Assembly: GCF_006539285.1 (NCBI RefSeq)
Contig: NZ_BJMS01000024.1
Span: 1-50,235 of the forward strand
Direction of reading: 5' to 3'
Source of the DNA: Sporolactobacillus inulinus
Lineage (GTDB): Bacteria; Bacillota; Bacilli; Bacillales; Sporolactobacillaceae
DNA length: 50,235 bases
The number at the start of each line of letters is the position of its first letter. The stretch's first letter is position 1. A program made the position numbers and the translations under genes. Of the stretch, positions 36,414-44,788 are shown piece by piece. Below the pieces are notes generated by a model. The model had not been told where the DNA came from. It did no database searches and worked only from the letters and a program-made list of their open reading frames with translations.

Positions 36414-36656
36414 TCAAGATCTTGATTTGAAGAAATCACGGTTGATCTGAATGTATTTCTGTTCGCTTTCCGGTACTTCATCTTCCGGATAAATCGCTTC
36501 AACCGGGCATACGGCTTCGCAAGCGCCGCAATCAATACATACATCAGGATCGATATACATTTGTTTCTGGTCTTCAACGATGCAGTCTACAGGACATGTT
36601 TCGATGCATTCACCTGCTTTTTCATTTTCGCAGGCAGAAGTGATGACGAATGCCAT
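36414..36656 (-). CDS. Ferredoxin with two cluster sites
   Basis: An 80-residue electron carrier. The first site is Cys9-x7-Cys17-x3-Cys21-Pro, the pattern of a [3Fe-4S] cluster in 7Fe ferredoxins, with Cys25 in CPVDC. The second is Cys40-x2-Cys43-x2-Cys46-x3-Cys50-Pro, a standard [4Fe-4S] site. The acidic tail is usual. GAAAGGAG precedes the ATG. Single-gene unit with a promoter TTGTTT-N17-CATAAT upstream (36736-36708, minus strand). Confidence 0.93.
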   Translation of the reverse strand: MAFVITSACENEKAGECIETCPVDCIVEDQKQMYIDPDVCIDCGACEAVCPVEAIYPEDEVPESEQKYIQINRDFFKSRS

Positions 36657-36707
36657 GAAGAAGAACTCCTTTCAAAATGGAAATCATGAGTCAGTTTAAC
36701 TTCTCCT

Positions 36708-36736
36708 ATTATGAACAATTTTTGAACAAAAAACAA
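36708..36736 (-). promoter_or_regulatory. Promoter of the ferredoxin gene
   Basis: On the minus strand TTGTTT (36736-36731) and CATAAT (36713-36708) are 17 bases apart, about 50 bases before the start codon. Confidence 0.6.
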
Positions 36737-36774
36737 ATGTTTTTCATAGATAGTCGGTTGGTTTTAGAGCTGAT

Positions 36775-37389
36775 TTACAATGCTTTTTTGTAAAAGAACA
36801 GCGGAGCAAGCGCCAGCCCGGCCAGGAAGCCGATCAAATGACCGATAATATCAATGTTTGCACTGAAAAATGAACTGATGAGACTGACAAGCACAATGAC
36901 GAATATGATCGTTTGGTCCTGGCGCGAGATGAATTCGCGGCGGAAAACAACGAGATAGATGTAAATGCCGAGCAGCCCGAATAAGGCGCCGCTTGCTCCG
37001 TAGTGAACAAATCCAATCGGTTCAAGAAACAGTGCCGCAATGTTGGCGATGACTCCGGTGCTTAAGAAGGCGATCAAATAGCGGAATCTGCCAATCAGCT
37101 GTTCAAGTGCGGGACCGAAAATGTACAGTGAGAATGCGTTAAAGAGAATATGTGAAAAGGTAATGTGCAGGAAGATCGGTGTGACCAGTTGCCACCAGGC
37201 GCCGCCGTTTAGAATCGCATCATTGGAGCCGGCCGCAAAATTAAAAATGGTAAAGGCGAATTCAGGGGCAAGGCGCCATGTGCCCGTCAGCACAAACAAA
37301 AGATAGAGCAGCACATTAATGCCCAAAAGGATTGCCGTGATTGGGTAAAGCTTTAAAAACAGTTTGAATGACTCGTTTCGTATAAACAA
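36775..37389 (-). CDS. Rhomboid-family intramembrane serine protease, YdcA-like
   Basis: A 204-residue membrane protein with six helices. The catalytic dyad is Ser133 in GASGALFG and His184 in GHLIGFLAG, and the TPIFLHITFSHILFNAFSLY segment carries the usual histidines and asparagine. The TTG at 37389 gives MFIRNESFKLF, a typical start, after AAGGGGG at a long 12-base spacing; longer frames to 37539 look non-coding at the N-terminus. In B. subtilis ydcA lies beside acpS, as here but divergent. The natural substrate is unknown. Confidence 0.87.
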   Translation of the reverse strand: MFIRNESFKLFLKLYPITAILLGINVLLYLLFVLTGTWRLAPEFAFTIFNFAAGSNDAILNGGAWWQLVTPIFLHITFSHILFNAFSLYIFGPALEQLIGRFRYLIAFLSTGVIANIAALFLEPIGFVHYGASGALFGLLGIYIYLVVFRREFISRQDQTIIFVIVLVSLISSFFSANIDIIGHLIGFLAGLALAPLFFYKKAL

Positions 37390-37602
37390 TGCGTCAAGAA
37401 ACCCCCTTGAAGAATGATCTTGTACTAAGTATAGGGTAAAATAGATTTTAGTGGTAGAAAAACAATTGGTTGGTTTCCATGGATCTTTGGACCAAACGTC
37501 TCTATCTTGAACGTTAGACACTGTTTTTACACGTAACATTCATTTAGATAATTAGAGATAGCCGGGGAATCGCCCAGATTAAGACGCAAGGCGGGAACGT
37601 GA

Positions 37603-37965
37603 ATGATAAAAGGGATCGGTGTTGATCTGATCGAACTCAATCGAATTGCGGGGAAGGTCGATCAGCAAGCATTTGTGAAACGTATTTTAACGAAAAAAGA
37701 GCAGCAAGAATATGATCAGCTCAATAGCAAGCGCAAATTGGAATATTTGGCCGGACGCTTTTCAGCAAAAGAGGCGTACGCCAAAGCAAGAGGCACCGGA
37801 ATCGGCAAAAAGGTCTCCTTTCAAGATCTGTCCATTGTGTCCGGCGTATTGGGGAAACCGCAGCTTCAAGAGCATTTGTCAAGCGGCGATGTGGTTCATG
37901 TATCGCTGACGCATACGGAACATACGGCAGCAGCTTTTGTGATTATTGAAAGCTTGTCATGCTAG
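37603..37965 (+). CDS. acpS: Holo-[acyl-carrier-protein] synthase
   Basis: Transfers 4'-phosphopantetheine from CoA to acyl carrier protein. The family motifs are GIGVDLIELNRI (metal-binding Asp8) and FSAKEAYAKARGTGIG (metal-binding Glu), and HVSLTHTEHTAAAFV at the C-terminus. Length is 120 residues, typical. The ribosome site is a weak AAGGCGGG. It starts the acpS-nnr-ydcC-alr stretch. Confidence 0.95.
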   Translation: MIKGIGVDLIELNRIAGKVDQQAFVKRILTKKEQQEYDQLNSKRKLEYLAGRFSAKEAYAKARGTGIGKKVSFQDLSIVSGVLGKPQLQEHLSSGDVVHVSLTHTEHTAAAFVIIESLSC

Positions 37966-38020
37966 TCTGCATATTAAAGAACCTTGTCTCATATAGTTTA
38001 CTACGCTGGGAGGGACTACA

Positions 38021-39535
38021 GTGCATGTTGTATCGCGTGAAGAAATGCGGAACATTGATCAGTACACCATAACGCACATCGGATTGGGAGGACCGGTGCT
38101 TATGGAAAATGCGGGTCGGGCGGTATACGCGGCGCTCGAACCTGAACGCAAAGCAGGAGACCGCATCTGTGTGGTTATTGGCAAAGGAAATAATGGCGGT
38201 GACGGATTTGTGATTGCCCGTATGCTGTTTGACAGCGGCGCGAAAGTGAGTACATGGCTGGCGGCAAATCCGCAAGAAATTAGCGGCGATGCTGCCGATC
38301 ATATGCGGGCGTATTGTGCATGCGGCGGGACGCTTTTGCGTATAAGCGACGAACCTGAGACCTTTCAAGAGCAGCTTGACCAAGCCGATTGGATTATCGA
38401 TGCTTTGCTGGGTACAGGGATTCATGGAGCTCCTTACCCGGACTACCAGCAGGTGATTCGCTGGATCAATGCATCCGAGGGAACAGTCATTTCCGTTGAT
38501 CTCCCAAGTGGTGTACCAGCCAACGGCGAAACCTTTGACCATCCGGCGGTGTTTGCCGATCAGACAATGACGCTTGAATGCCCGAAGCTGGCGCAATTTA
38601 TGCAGCCGGCAGCCAGACATTTTGGAACCGTCCGCGTGCTGCCGATTGGTATTCCGAAGAAGGCTTATCAAGAAGTCGGTGTGCGGCGGGAACTTCGGAT
38701 GCGAAGCGATGTCGTTCGTACACTGCCGGTGCGGGATCCCTTTTCACACAAAGGCAATCATGGAAAAGGTTTGCTTATTGCCGGATCGAAAAATATGCCC
38801 GGCGCAGCCTTTTTCTCAGCAAAAGCTGCACTACGTTCGGGAATCGGTTTGCTGAAGGTCAGCGTACCGGAAGCGATTCAACCGATCCTGGCCGTGCAGC
38901 TTCCTGAAACAATGTATCTGCCGCGTGTTGAAATCGGTCTTGATGGTGTTTCCGGAATCGGTATTGGTCCCGGAATAGGAAGAGATCCACGCGAAGAGGA
39001 ACTCGTCTGTCGTCTTGTTGAAGAGAGCGACACGATTCCATGCGTGATCGATGCCGACGGGCTCTTTCATTTGAGAAATCATTTGGATCTGCTCCCCAAG
39101 CGTCATAAACCGGCTGTGCTCTCGCCGCATCCGGGCGAGATGGCACTGCTCACCGATTCATCGGTTCAAGACGTTGAACGTGATCGATTCGGCATAGCGA
39201 AAGCATTTGCCGAAAAGTATCAGGTGTATCTTGTATTAAAAGGCAAAGCGACACTCGTGACTGCGCCGGACGGGCGGCAGATTGTAAACCCAACCGGTAA
39301 TGCGGCCATGGCAAAAGGCGGCTCCGGCGATGTACTTACCGGTATTTTGCTTGCTTTTCTCCTGCAGCATGAGCAAATGATGGACGCCGTCAGCAACGCG
39401 GTTTATGTACACGGTGCTGCCGCAGAAGAATTGACGGCCCGCGAGCATTCTTTGCTCGATGTGCTGGCATCGGACCTTATTGAAGCGATTCCTCCTGTTC
39501 TGCATCAGCTTTACGACGAGAAAACGTGTCGGTAA
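38021..39535 (+). CDS. nnr: Bifunctional NAD(P)HX epimerase / ADP-dependent NAD(P)HX dehydratase
   Basis: Repairs hydrated NAD(P)H. The N-terminal YjeF_N domain (about 1-210) has IGKGNNGGDGFVIARML and DALLGTGIHG. The C-terminal ribokinase-like dehydratase domain (about 225-500) has HKGNHGKGLLIAG, LSPHPGEMALL and NPTGNAAMAKGGSGDVLTGIL. Length is 504 residues, the fused form seen in E. coli; B. subtilis has separate proteins. The GTG start at 38021 follows GGGAGGG. Confidence 0.94.
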   Translation: MHVVSREEMRNIDQYTITHIGLGGPVLMENAGRAVYAALEPERKAGDRICVVIGKGNNGGDGFVIARMLFDSGAKVSTWLAANPQEISGDAADHMRAYCACGGTLLRISDEPETFQEQLDQADWIIDALLGTGIHGAPYPDYQQVIRWINASEGTVISVDLPSGVPANGETFDHPAVFADQTMTLECPKLAQFMQPAARHFGTVRVLPIGIPKKAYQEVGVRRELRMRSDVVRTLPVRDPFSHKGNHGKGLLIAGSKNMPGAAFFSAKAALRSGIGLLKVSVPEAIQPILAVQLPETMYLPRVEIGLDGVSGIGIGPGIGRDPREEELVCRLVEESDTIPCVIDADGLFHLRNHLDLLPKRHKPAVLSPHPGEMALLTDSSVQDVERDRFGIAKAFAEKYQVYLVLKGKATLVTAPDGRQIVNPTGNAAMAKGGSGDVLTGILLAFLLQHEQMMDAVSNAVYVHGAAAEELTAREHSLLDVLASDLIEAIPPVLHQLYDEKTCR

Positions 39536-39541
39536 TCAGTC

Positions 39542-39579
39542 TCTCCTTTGTCACCGAATAGAGGCAAAGGGGTTGGAGA
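39542..39579 (+). promoter_or_regulatory. Possible stem masking the ydcC ribosome site
   Basis: TCTCC (39542-39546) can pair with GGAGA (39575-39579), the ydcC ribosome site, while CCTTTG (39545-39550) can pair with CAAAGG (39565-39570). The two pairings compete. A translation switch is possible but unproven. Confidence 0.3.
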
Positions 39580-39582
39580 TAC

Positions 39583-40593
39583 ATGAAAAAGTGGTCGGCA
39601 TTATGGCTTAGTGCCATCCTGATGACGGCATTGCTGCTCTCCGGATGCGGCGCTAAATCGGAAAAAGATGTCATTAATGATCTGAACAAACGCTATGAAA
39701 AGATCAACAGTTATTCGACCAACGCAGTCATGACGTTCCATAATCATGGAAAAGCGCAAGCCTATCAAGTCAATATCATGTATAAACGGCCGAATCTTTA
39801 CCGCGTGTCGCTCAGTGATGCCAACAAAGCCAACAAACAGATGATTTTGAAGAATAAAGAGGGTGTTTATGTTCTGACACCTGAACTGAACAAGAGCTAC
39901 CGTTTCGACAGCGATTGGCCGAATAACCGCAGCCAGGCCTATCTCTATCATTCACTAGCAAAAGATATCTTAAATGATCCGAATCCTAGCTTTACGGCTA
40001 AAGAAAATCACTATATCTTTAATACCAAGACCAATTACAATACCGCGCAGCTGGCCAACCAAGAGATTTCATTAAAAAAGGATCTGACACCGGAGGCCGT
40101 GAAGATTAAGGATAAAGATCAAAAGGTTGTCGTAACTGTCACCTTCAAAAACTTTAAGGTGAATCCGTCGATTCCGAATAAGACATTCGATGTGAAGCAA
40201 AACATGACTGCGGCAAATATTTCGAAAACGCAGAGCACGTCTGCTGAAAACAAAGCGTCGCTGAAGCTGCTTTATCCGACAGCAGTAATTTCAGGCACGA
40301 AGCTTGAGACGTTGAAGCCTGCATCAAGCAAGTTCGGCGACCGCTATGTGCTTAAATACGCCGGCAAAAAGCCGTTTACATTAATCGAAACGAAGAGTCA
40401 AGCGGCAGCATCCAGCGCTGCGACGCTTGGCACAGGCACACCGGCGAATCTCGGTTTTGCTGTCGGATCCTTTGGCGACCACTCGCTCTCATGGTCGAGC
40501 CATGGAACGGACTTCTACCTTGCTTCAGAAAAATTAACTCAGGATGAAATGATCACCATTGCTCAATCGGTGAATGGAACCGTAACAAAATAA
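39583..40593 (+). CDS. ydcC: Outer-surface lipoprotein, YdcC-like
   Basis: A 336-residue lipoprotein. The signal peptide ends in the lipobox LLSG-Cys22, so it is lipid-anchored outside the membrane. The rest resembles LolA/RseB-like lipoprotein carriers: DVINDLNKRYEKINSYSTNAVMTFHN and RVSLSDANKANKQMILKN. Position between acpS/nnr and alr is the same as ydcC in B. subtilis. TTGGAG precedes the ATG. Exact role is not known. Confidence 0.88.
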   Translation: MKKWSALWLSAILMTALLLSGCGAKSEKDVINDLNKRYEKINSYSTNAVMTFHNHGKAQAYQVNIMYKRPNLYRVSLSDANKANKQMILKNKEGVYVLTPELNKSYRFDSDWPNNRSQAYLYHSLAKDILNDPNPSFTAKENHYIFNTKTNYNTAQLANQEISLKKDLTPEAVKIKDKDQKVVVTVTFKNFKVNPSIPNKTFDVKQNMTAANISKTQSTSAENKASLKLLYPTAVISGTKLETLKPASSKFGDRYVLKYAGKKPFTLIETKSQAAASSAATLGTGTPANLGFAVGSFGDHSLSWSSHGTDFYLASEKLTQDEMITIAQSVNGTVTK

Positions 40594-40605
40594 TGAGGCA
40601 ATGCC

Positions 40606-40642
40606 TGCGCACCGTTCTTCGTGATCGGGCGCTCTTTTTTTC
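40606..40642 (+). terminator. Terminator of ydcC
   Basis: TGCGC-ac-CG and CGG-GCGC form an interrupted stem around TTCTTCGTGAT, followed by seven T. Confidence 0.65.
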
Positions 40643-40831
40643 TATTCTGGACAAAACAGCCGCTGCTTGTTGTGGTAGAGCGCACGATTCGGTACTTCCG
40701 TTTTTGATAAATAAGTGATTAAATAGTAATTGAAAACCTTGTCGAATTGGAGCGCTTTCCCGCATCGTTTAATCGTCGCGCGGGATGCATCGGCAAGCGT
40801 AACTTTTGCAGGCAGATGGGAAGGATTCGCA

Positions 40832-42022
40832 ATGGGAGCTGCTGGTTTTTATCGAGAGACATGGGCGGATATTCATTTAGATGCCGCCGCTGAAAACATA
40901 CGGAATATGAAAAAGAGGCTGCCTGAGGGGGTAACCTTACTGGCCGTCGTCAAGGCAAATGGTTATGGACATGGCGCGCAGCAAATCGCACGGATTGCGC
41001 TGGCCAGCGGCGCAAAATGGCTTGCCGTTGCACTATTTGATGAAGCACTTGCACTGCGTAAGCAAGGAATCCAGGCACCGATTCTGGTGCTCTCACCGAT
41101 CCCGCCGCGGCATGTCGCCTTAGCGGCCGAACATCATATTTCATTGACCGTATCCGACCGGGAATGGGTGGCGCAGGCGGAACAACTCTATGGCGGCAAG
41201 GATCCGGTAAACCTTCATATTTCCTGCGATACGGGAATGGGCCGAATCGGTGTGCGCAGTAAAACCGATGCTCAAGCGCTTGTCGGTGAAATCAGTAAAG
41301 ATTCCCGCTTTATCATCGAAGGGCTTTTCACCCATTTTGCAACGGCCGATCAACGTGACGAGACGTATTTCACGGCTCAGTATGCCCGTTTTGAACAGAT
41401 GGTTGACGGGTTTCGGGAGCTCGGTGTCCGTCCAGCGCTGATTCATTGCGGAAACAGCGCAACGGCTCTAAAGTATCCGAAAGAGAAACGCCATTTGTTT
41501 ACGATGGTGCGCTATGGCATTGCGATGTACGGTCTGTCTCCATCCCCAGAGATGGCAGAACAGCTACCCTTCCCATTGAAACCTGTGATGCGTTTGTCCA
41601 GCCGTTTGACGCATGTAAAAAGAGTAGAAGCCGGAACGCATATCGGCTACGGAGCCACGTACCAAGCCGCACGCGATGAATGGATCGGTACCGTGCCGAT
41701 CGGTTATGCCGATGGCTGGCTTAGGGGACTCGGTGATACCGACGTTCTCATCGACGGACAGCGTTGCCGAATTGTCGGGCGCATCTGTATGGATCAGTTT
41801 ATGTGCCGGCTTCCTCATCACTATCCGGAGGGTACGGTCGTCACATTAATCGGCTCAAACGGCAGCGAGACGATCACAGCTGATGACCGTGCCGAGCAGC
41901 TTGCGACAATTAATTATGAAGTGACCTGCACCATTAACCCGCGCATTCCAAGAGTATATTGGAAAGATGGGAAAGTCATCGAAACGTACAATCCTATTCT
42001 TTCGCTTGCAGAAGAGTCGTGA
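40832..42022 (+). CDS. alr: Alanine racemase
   Basis: PLP enzyme making D-alanine for peptidoglycan. PLP lysine is Lys41 in AVVKANGYGHGA; MYGLSP and the catalytic tyrosine in HIGYGATY are present, as is RVGRICMDQF-like IVGRICMDQFM. ATG 40832 follows GGGAAGGA and gives 396 residues; the longer frame from 40730 is not family-like. It lies just before the toxin-antitoxin pair, as in Bacillus and Staphylococcus. Confidence 0.95.
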   Translation: MGAAGFYRETWADIHLDAAAENIRNMKKRLPEGVTLLAVVKANGYGHGAQQIARIALASGAKWLAVALFDEALALRKQGIQAPILVLSPIPPRHVALAAEHHISLTVSDREWVAQAEQLYGGKDPVNLHISCDTGMGRIGVRSKTDAQALVGEISKDSRFIIEGLFTHFATADQRDETYFTAQYARFEQMVDGFRELGVRPALIHCGNSATALKYPKEKRHLFTMVRYGIAMYGLSPSPEMAEQLPFPLKPVMRLSSRLTHVKRVEAGTHIGYGATYQAARDEWIGTVPIGYADGWLRGLGDTDVLIDGQRCRIVGRICMDQFMCRLPHHYPEGTVVTLIGSNGSETITADDRAEQLATINYEVTCTINPRIPRVYWKDGKVIETYNPILSLAEES

Positions 42023-42067
42023 TTTATTGAGAAAAATCGTCAAAATGTAAAAAAAAGTTCCAAAGAG

Positions 42068-42088
42068 GCATAAAAGTATGCAGTTTTT
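42068..42088 (+). terminator. Weak terminator after alr
   Basis: GCATA and TATGC pair around AAAG, and TTTTT follows two bases later. The stem is only 5 bp, so read-through is likely. Confidence 0.45.
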
Positions 42089-42101
42089 GGCGAAAATAGC
42101 T

Positions 42102-42129
42102 TTGCAAAATAAATGTGAAATGATAACAT
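42102..42129 (+). promoter_or_regulatory. Promoter of ndoAI-ndoA
   Basis: TTGCAA (42102-42107) and TAACAT (42124-42129) are 16 bases apart, about 50 bases before the antitoxin start. Confidence 0.55.
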
Positions 42130-42181
42130 AAATTTAAGATTCAAAAAGATATATTCTGACAAAAGTGGTGGGGGTGCAGGC

Positions 42182-42460
42182 ATGTCGGAATCGAAGATAA
42201 AAGAAATCATGCTGAGTTTGCCGCAACATTTATTGAACGAGATTGATGGAATGGCAAGCCGAGACAAGATGAATCGCAGCGAATTTCTCCATCGCGCCAT
42301 TAGGTTGTATCTGCGTGAGCGTAATAGGGGCTATGTCCGTGAAATTATGCGTCAGGGCTACATGGAAATGGCTAAAATTAATTTAAATCTTGCTTCTGAA
42401 GCTTTTCTTGCTGAAGAGGAGGCAGAGATCACACTGGAACGCTCCGTCAGCGGGGTGTGA
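42182..42460 (+). CDS. ndoAI: Antitoxin EndoAI (MazE-type, ribbon-helix-helix)
   Basis: A 92-residue antitoxin. The N-terminal ribbon-helix-helix (about 5-48; IKEIMLSLPQHLLNEIDGMA, NRSEFLHRAIRLYL) binds DNA as a dimer, and the C-terminal tail wraps the toxin. GGGGGTG precedes the ATG. It is followed by the toxin after 3 bases. The pair is a classic type II module that also controls its own promoter in some species. Confidence 0.94.
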   Translation: MSESKIKEIMLSLPQHLLNEIDGMASRDKMNRSEFLHRAIRLYLRERNRGYVREIMRQGYMEMAKINLNLASEAFLAEEEAEITLERSVSGV

Positions 42461-42463
42461 CCG

Positions 42464-42814
42464 GTGATTGTAAAACGCGGCGACGTCTATTTTGCAGATC
42501 TCTCTCCGGTTGTCGGTTCGGAACAGGGTGGGGTTCGCCCCGTTCTGATCATTCAGAACGACATTGGCAATCGCTTTAGCCCAACGGTTGTTGTGGCGGC
42601 TATCACTGCTCAAATTCAAAAAGCCAAATTGCCGACTCATGTGGAGATCGATGCAAAACGGTACGGATTCGATCGCGACTCGGTCATCTTGCTTGAGCAG
42701 ATCAGAACCATTGACAAGCAGCGACTGACGGATAAAATCACGCATTTAGACGAAGAAATGATGGGCCAAGTCAATAAAGCAATTCAAATCAGTCTGAGTT
42801 TGATTGATTTCTAA
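42464..42814 (+). CDS. ndoA: Endoribonuclease toxin EndoA (MazF)
   Basis: A 116-residue sequence-specific mRNA interferase. It has the MazF fold: [52 protein letters not shown] and [14 protein letters not shown]. The Bacillus homologue cuts UACAU. Start is GTG 42464, three bases after ndoAI. It is intact, so the module is probably active. A strong terminator follows, so rsbU is a separate unit. Confidence 0.95.
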   Translation: MIVKRGDVYFADLSPVVGSEQGGVRPVLIIQNDIGNRFSPTVVVAAITAQIQKAKLPTHVEIDAKRYGFDRDSVILLEQIRTIDKQRLTDKITHLDEEMMGQVNKAIQISLSLIDF

Positions 42815-42841
42815 TAGAAACTGATCGGGGATAACGGTCGT

Positions 42842-42876
42842 GCGTCTGCTTCTGCCAAGCAGCGCCTATTTTTTTT
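42842..42876 (+). terminator. Terminator of ndoAI-ndoA
   Basis: GCGtCTGCTT and AAGCAGcGC pair around a 5-base loop, followed by a run of eight T. Confidence 0.85.
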
Positions 42877-43170
42877 GCATCAATATTGCATCACTGTGCA
42901 GCGACAATGCGTAAAAAAGGATTGATGCAGAAAAAACGGAACTTACGTATGAAAAGTAAAAGGCGTTGTAACACCCGCTTTAAGACACGTTCTCTTTAAA
43001 TCTCGATCGCATCGTGTTGGCCTACAACATGAAAAGTCGAAAAAAGCGAGGCAATGATGCGAAAAGGGAATGTATTGTCTCTATCTTTTGCCATTTGATG
43101 GAATAAATGAAATAATAAAATAAGAGTCATTTAATACTAAATAGAAGAAAATAGAGAAGGTAGAGTAAAA
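42877..43170 (+). other. AT-rich gap before the rsbU leader
   Basis: No convincing coding frame. A weak promoter may lie at TTGATG (43095-43100) and TAAAAT (43116-43121), with a short 15-base spacer. This fits the position where B. subtilis would carry rsbR, rsbS and rsbT, but there is no trace of those genes. Confidence 0.5.
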
Positions 43171-43178
43171 GGGGAGAT

Positions 43179-43261
43179 AAGGCGTCCGTGCAAAATGCAT
43201 GCCGGACACTAGATCGTCGCAACTAAGGCTCAGCCGGTGCCTAAGGGCATGACGCAGGCTT
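43179..43261 (+). ncRNA. Candidate structured RNA in the rsbU leader
   Basis: An 83-base GC-rich island in AT-rich DNA. Four nested helices can form: P1 AAG+GCGTC (43179-43186) with GACGC (43251-43255) and CTT (43259-43261); P2 GCA-AAA-TGC (43190-43198); P3 ATGCC (43199-43203) with GGCAT (43246-43250); P4 CTAAGGC (43223-43229) with GCCTAAG (43239-43245), one mismatch. The 3' strands of P4, P3 and P1 run on without a gap (43239-43255). A 19-base internal loop (43204-43222) could hold a ligand or contact site. It resembles no riboswitch I can name with confidence. It lies about 120 bases before rsbU. Confidence 0.5.
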
Positions 43262-43378
43262 CGGTAATTTTTTATTATGAAGATTGCGAATATAAAGAAA
43301 AAAGAGAGCGTGTGCATATCATTGAACCATTCATGATGAAAGAGATTGGTTTTTTTTTACCGGAAGGGAGTGCAACGA

Positions 43379-44386
43379 GTGGGAACGATGGAAGATGGGC
43401 CGCAACTAGCCACATACCGAGATCTATTGATTCGTTACATGACGCATGAATCGGAGCTGGTCATAGAAGAGAGCGAGATGCTGGCTGGTTTTCTGCAAGA
43501 GCAAGGGGTATCGCCAGCAGATCTTGTCGCCATGCATCTGGAGGTGATGAAACAGACGCGGGCATTGGATCATGCCACACTTCGATCAATGGAATTTCTG
43601 ATTAATATGATGGCAGGCTATGGAAGAGAGTATTGGGAACATCAAGAACTTAAGGATAAACAGAAACAGCTGGACAAGGAAATTGATGTGGCTGCAGAAG
43701 TGCAAAAAGCGCTCATTGAAGGAAAGGTACCACACTGTGATTTTGCAGATATCGGTGCAATTAGTGAGCCGGCAAAAAAGATGAGCGGTGACTATTACCG
43801 AATTGTTAACGACGGCAAACGTTTGGCGGTCACAATCGCCGATGTTATCGGCAAGGGGATCCCGGCGGCGATGTGTATGTCGATGATCAAATATGCGATG
43901 GACAGTATTCCGGAGAACAAGCAGGGGGCACCTTCTTCTATTCTTGCTAATTTAAATCGAGTCGTTGCACGCAATGCGGATTCAAGCATGTTCGTGACGA
44001 TGTTTTACGGTGTTTATGATCCGGTAACCCATATCTTTTCCAACTCGTCAGCCGGACATGAACCTGGTTTTTATTATTCGGCGCAACAGGATTGTTTTCT
44101 TGACCTTGAAGCAAGAGGTATGTCGCTAGGCCTTGCTCCAGGATCACGATACAAGGAATGGGCACGTAAAGTCGAACCGGGCGATATGATTTTCTTGCTA
44201 ACGGACGGCGTTACGGAGATTCGCAAAGATCGTGATTTTATTGAGCGGGAACATATTATTAAGCTGATCCGTCGATCCATGCATCTTCCTGCCGCACGTA
44301 TTGTTCGGCGCGTCCTCTATGAGTTGAAGAAAATGCAGCACTTCGAACTGACCGATGATTTTACATTTATTGCGATGAAGTTTTAA
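43379..44386 (+). CDS. rsbU: Sigma-B regulator RsbU, PP2C-type phosphatase
   Basis: Dephosphorylates RsbV to release sigma-B. The N-terminal four-helix domain (about 1-80; YRDLLIRYMTHESELVIEE, MEFLINMMAGYGREYWEHQ) is the one that binds RsbT in B. subtilis. The SpoIIE-like phosphatase domain (about 120-335) has metal-binding KKMSGDYY (Asp138), VIGKGIPAAMCMSMIKYAMDS, SAGHEPG and LTDGVTE. GTG 43379 follows GGAAGGGA and gives 335 residues, equal to B. subtilis RsbU; TTG 43346 has no ribosome site. rsbR, rsbS and rsbT are absent upstream. Confidence 0.94.
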   Translation: MGTMEDGPQLATYRDLLIRYMTHESELVIEESEMLAGFLQEQGVSPADLVAMHLEVMKQTRALDHATLRSMEFLINMMAGYGREYWEHQELKDKQKQLDKEIDVAAEVQKALIEGKVPHCDFADIGAISEPAKKMSGDYYRIVNDGKRLAVTIADVIGKGIPAAMCMSMIKYAMDSIPENKQGAPSSILANLNRVVARNADSSMFVTMFYGVYDPVTHIFSNSSAGHEPGFYYSAQQDCFLDLEARGMSLGLAPGSRYKEWARKVEPGDMIFLLTDGVTEIRKDRDFIEREHIIKLIRRSMHLPAARIVRRVLYELKKMQHFELTDDFTFIAMKF

Positions 44387-44412
44387 GTTTCGCGTCTCTG
44401 ACGAGCGGGTAT
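44387..44412 (+). promoter_or_regulatory. Sigma-B promoter before rsbV
   Basis: GTTTCG (44387-44392), 14 bases, then GGGTAT (44407-44412), starting just after the rsbU stop. The known sigma-B consensus is GTTTAA-N12-15-GGGTAT. This matches the self-activating promoter before rsbV in Bacillus and Staphylococcus. Confidence 0.8.
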
Positions 44413-44449
44413 TGTTCAATAAAGATATATAGCGGGGAGGAGGAGCGAT

Positions 44450-44788
44450 ATGAATTTATCGATCGAACGCGAAAATCAGAGAATAAACACGAATCGGGTT
44501 GTTGTGTCGGGAGAAATTGATGTATACACAGCTCCTGAATTTAAGAAAAACCTGCTTCCTTTAACTGAATTAAACGGAGGGACACTGATTGTAGATCTTA
44601 CTAAAACAAATTATATGGACAGTACGGCTATAGGGGTGATTGTCGCCGCCCTTAAATCATCGGTAAAACATCACTGCAAATTCTCTGTGGTCGGGTTGAC
44701 GCCGCGCATTGAACGACTGTTTGAGATTACCGGTTTGACCGAACTGATTGCACGAACACAGGTGAGCGGAGGGGAGACAAATGACTGA
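44450..44788 (+). CDS. rsbV: Anti-sigma-B factor antagonist
   Basis: A 112-residue STAS protein. When unphosphorylated it binds RsbW and frees sigma-B. The phosphorylation site is Ser58 in YMDSTAIGVIVAALKS; VVVSGEIDVYTAPEFK is the typical STAS start. GGGGAGGAGG lies before the ATG. It overlaps rsbW by 8 bases. Confidence 0.96.
   Translation: MNLSIERENQRINTNRVVVSGEIDVYTAPEFKKNLLPLTELNGGTLIVDLTKTNYMDSTAIGVIVAALKSSVKHHCKFSVVGLTPRIERLFEITGLTELIARTQVSGGETND

Noticed and set aside
43171-43268. Manganese (yybP-ykoY) riboswitch
   Set aside because: AAAGGGGAG and a TCGTCGCAAC-like stretch recall it, but the closing CCUUU strand and the AGCAAGACC loop are missing, and the gene is not a metal transporter.
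43237-43449. 70-codon ORF before and over the rsbU start
   Set aside because: It overlaps the rsbU N-terminal codons in another frame and begins inside the predicted RNA fold; no ribosome site.
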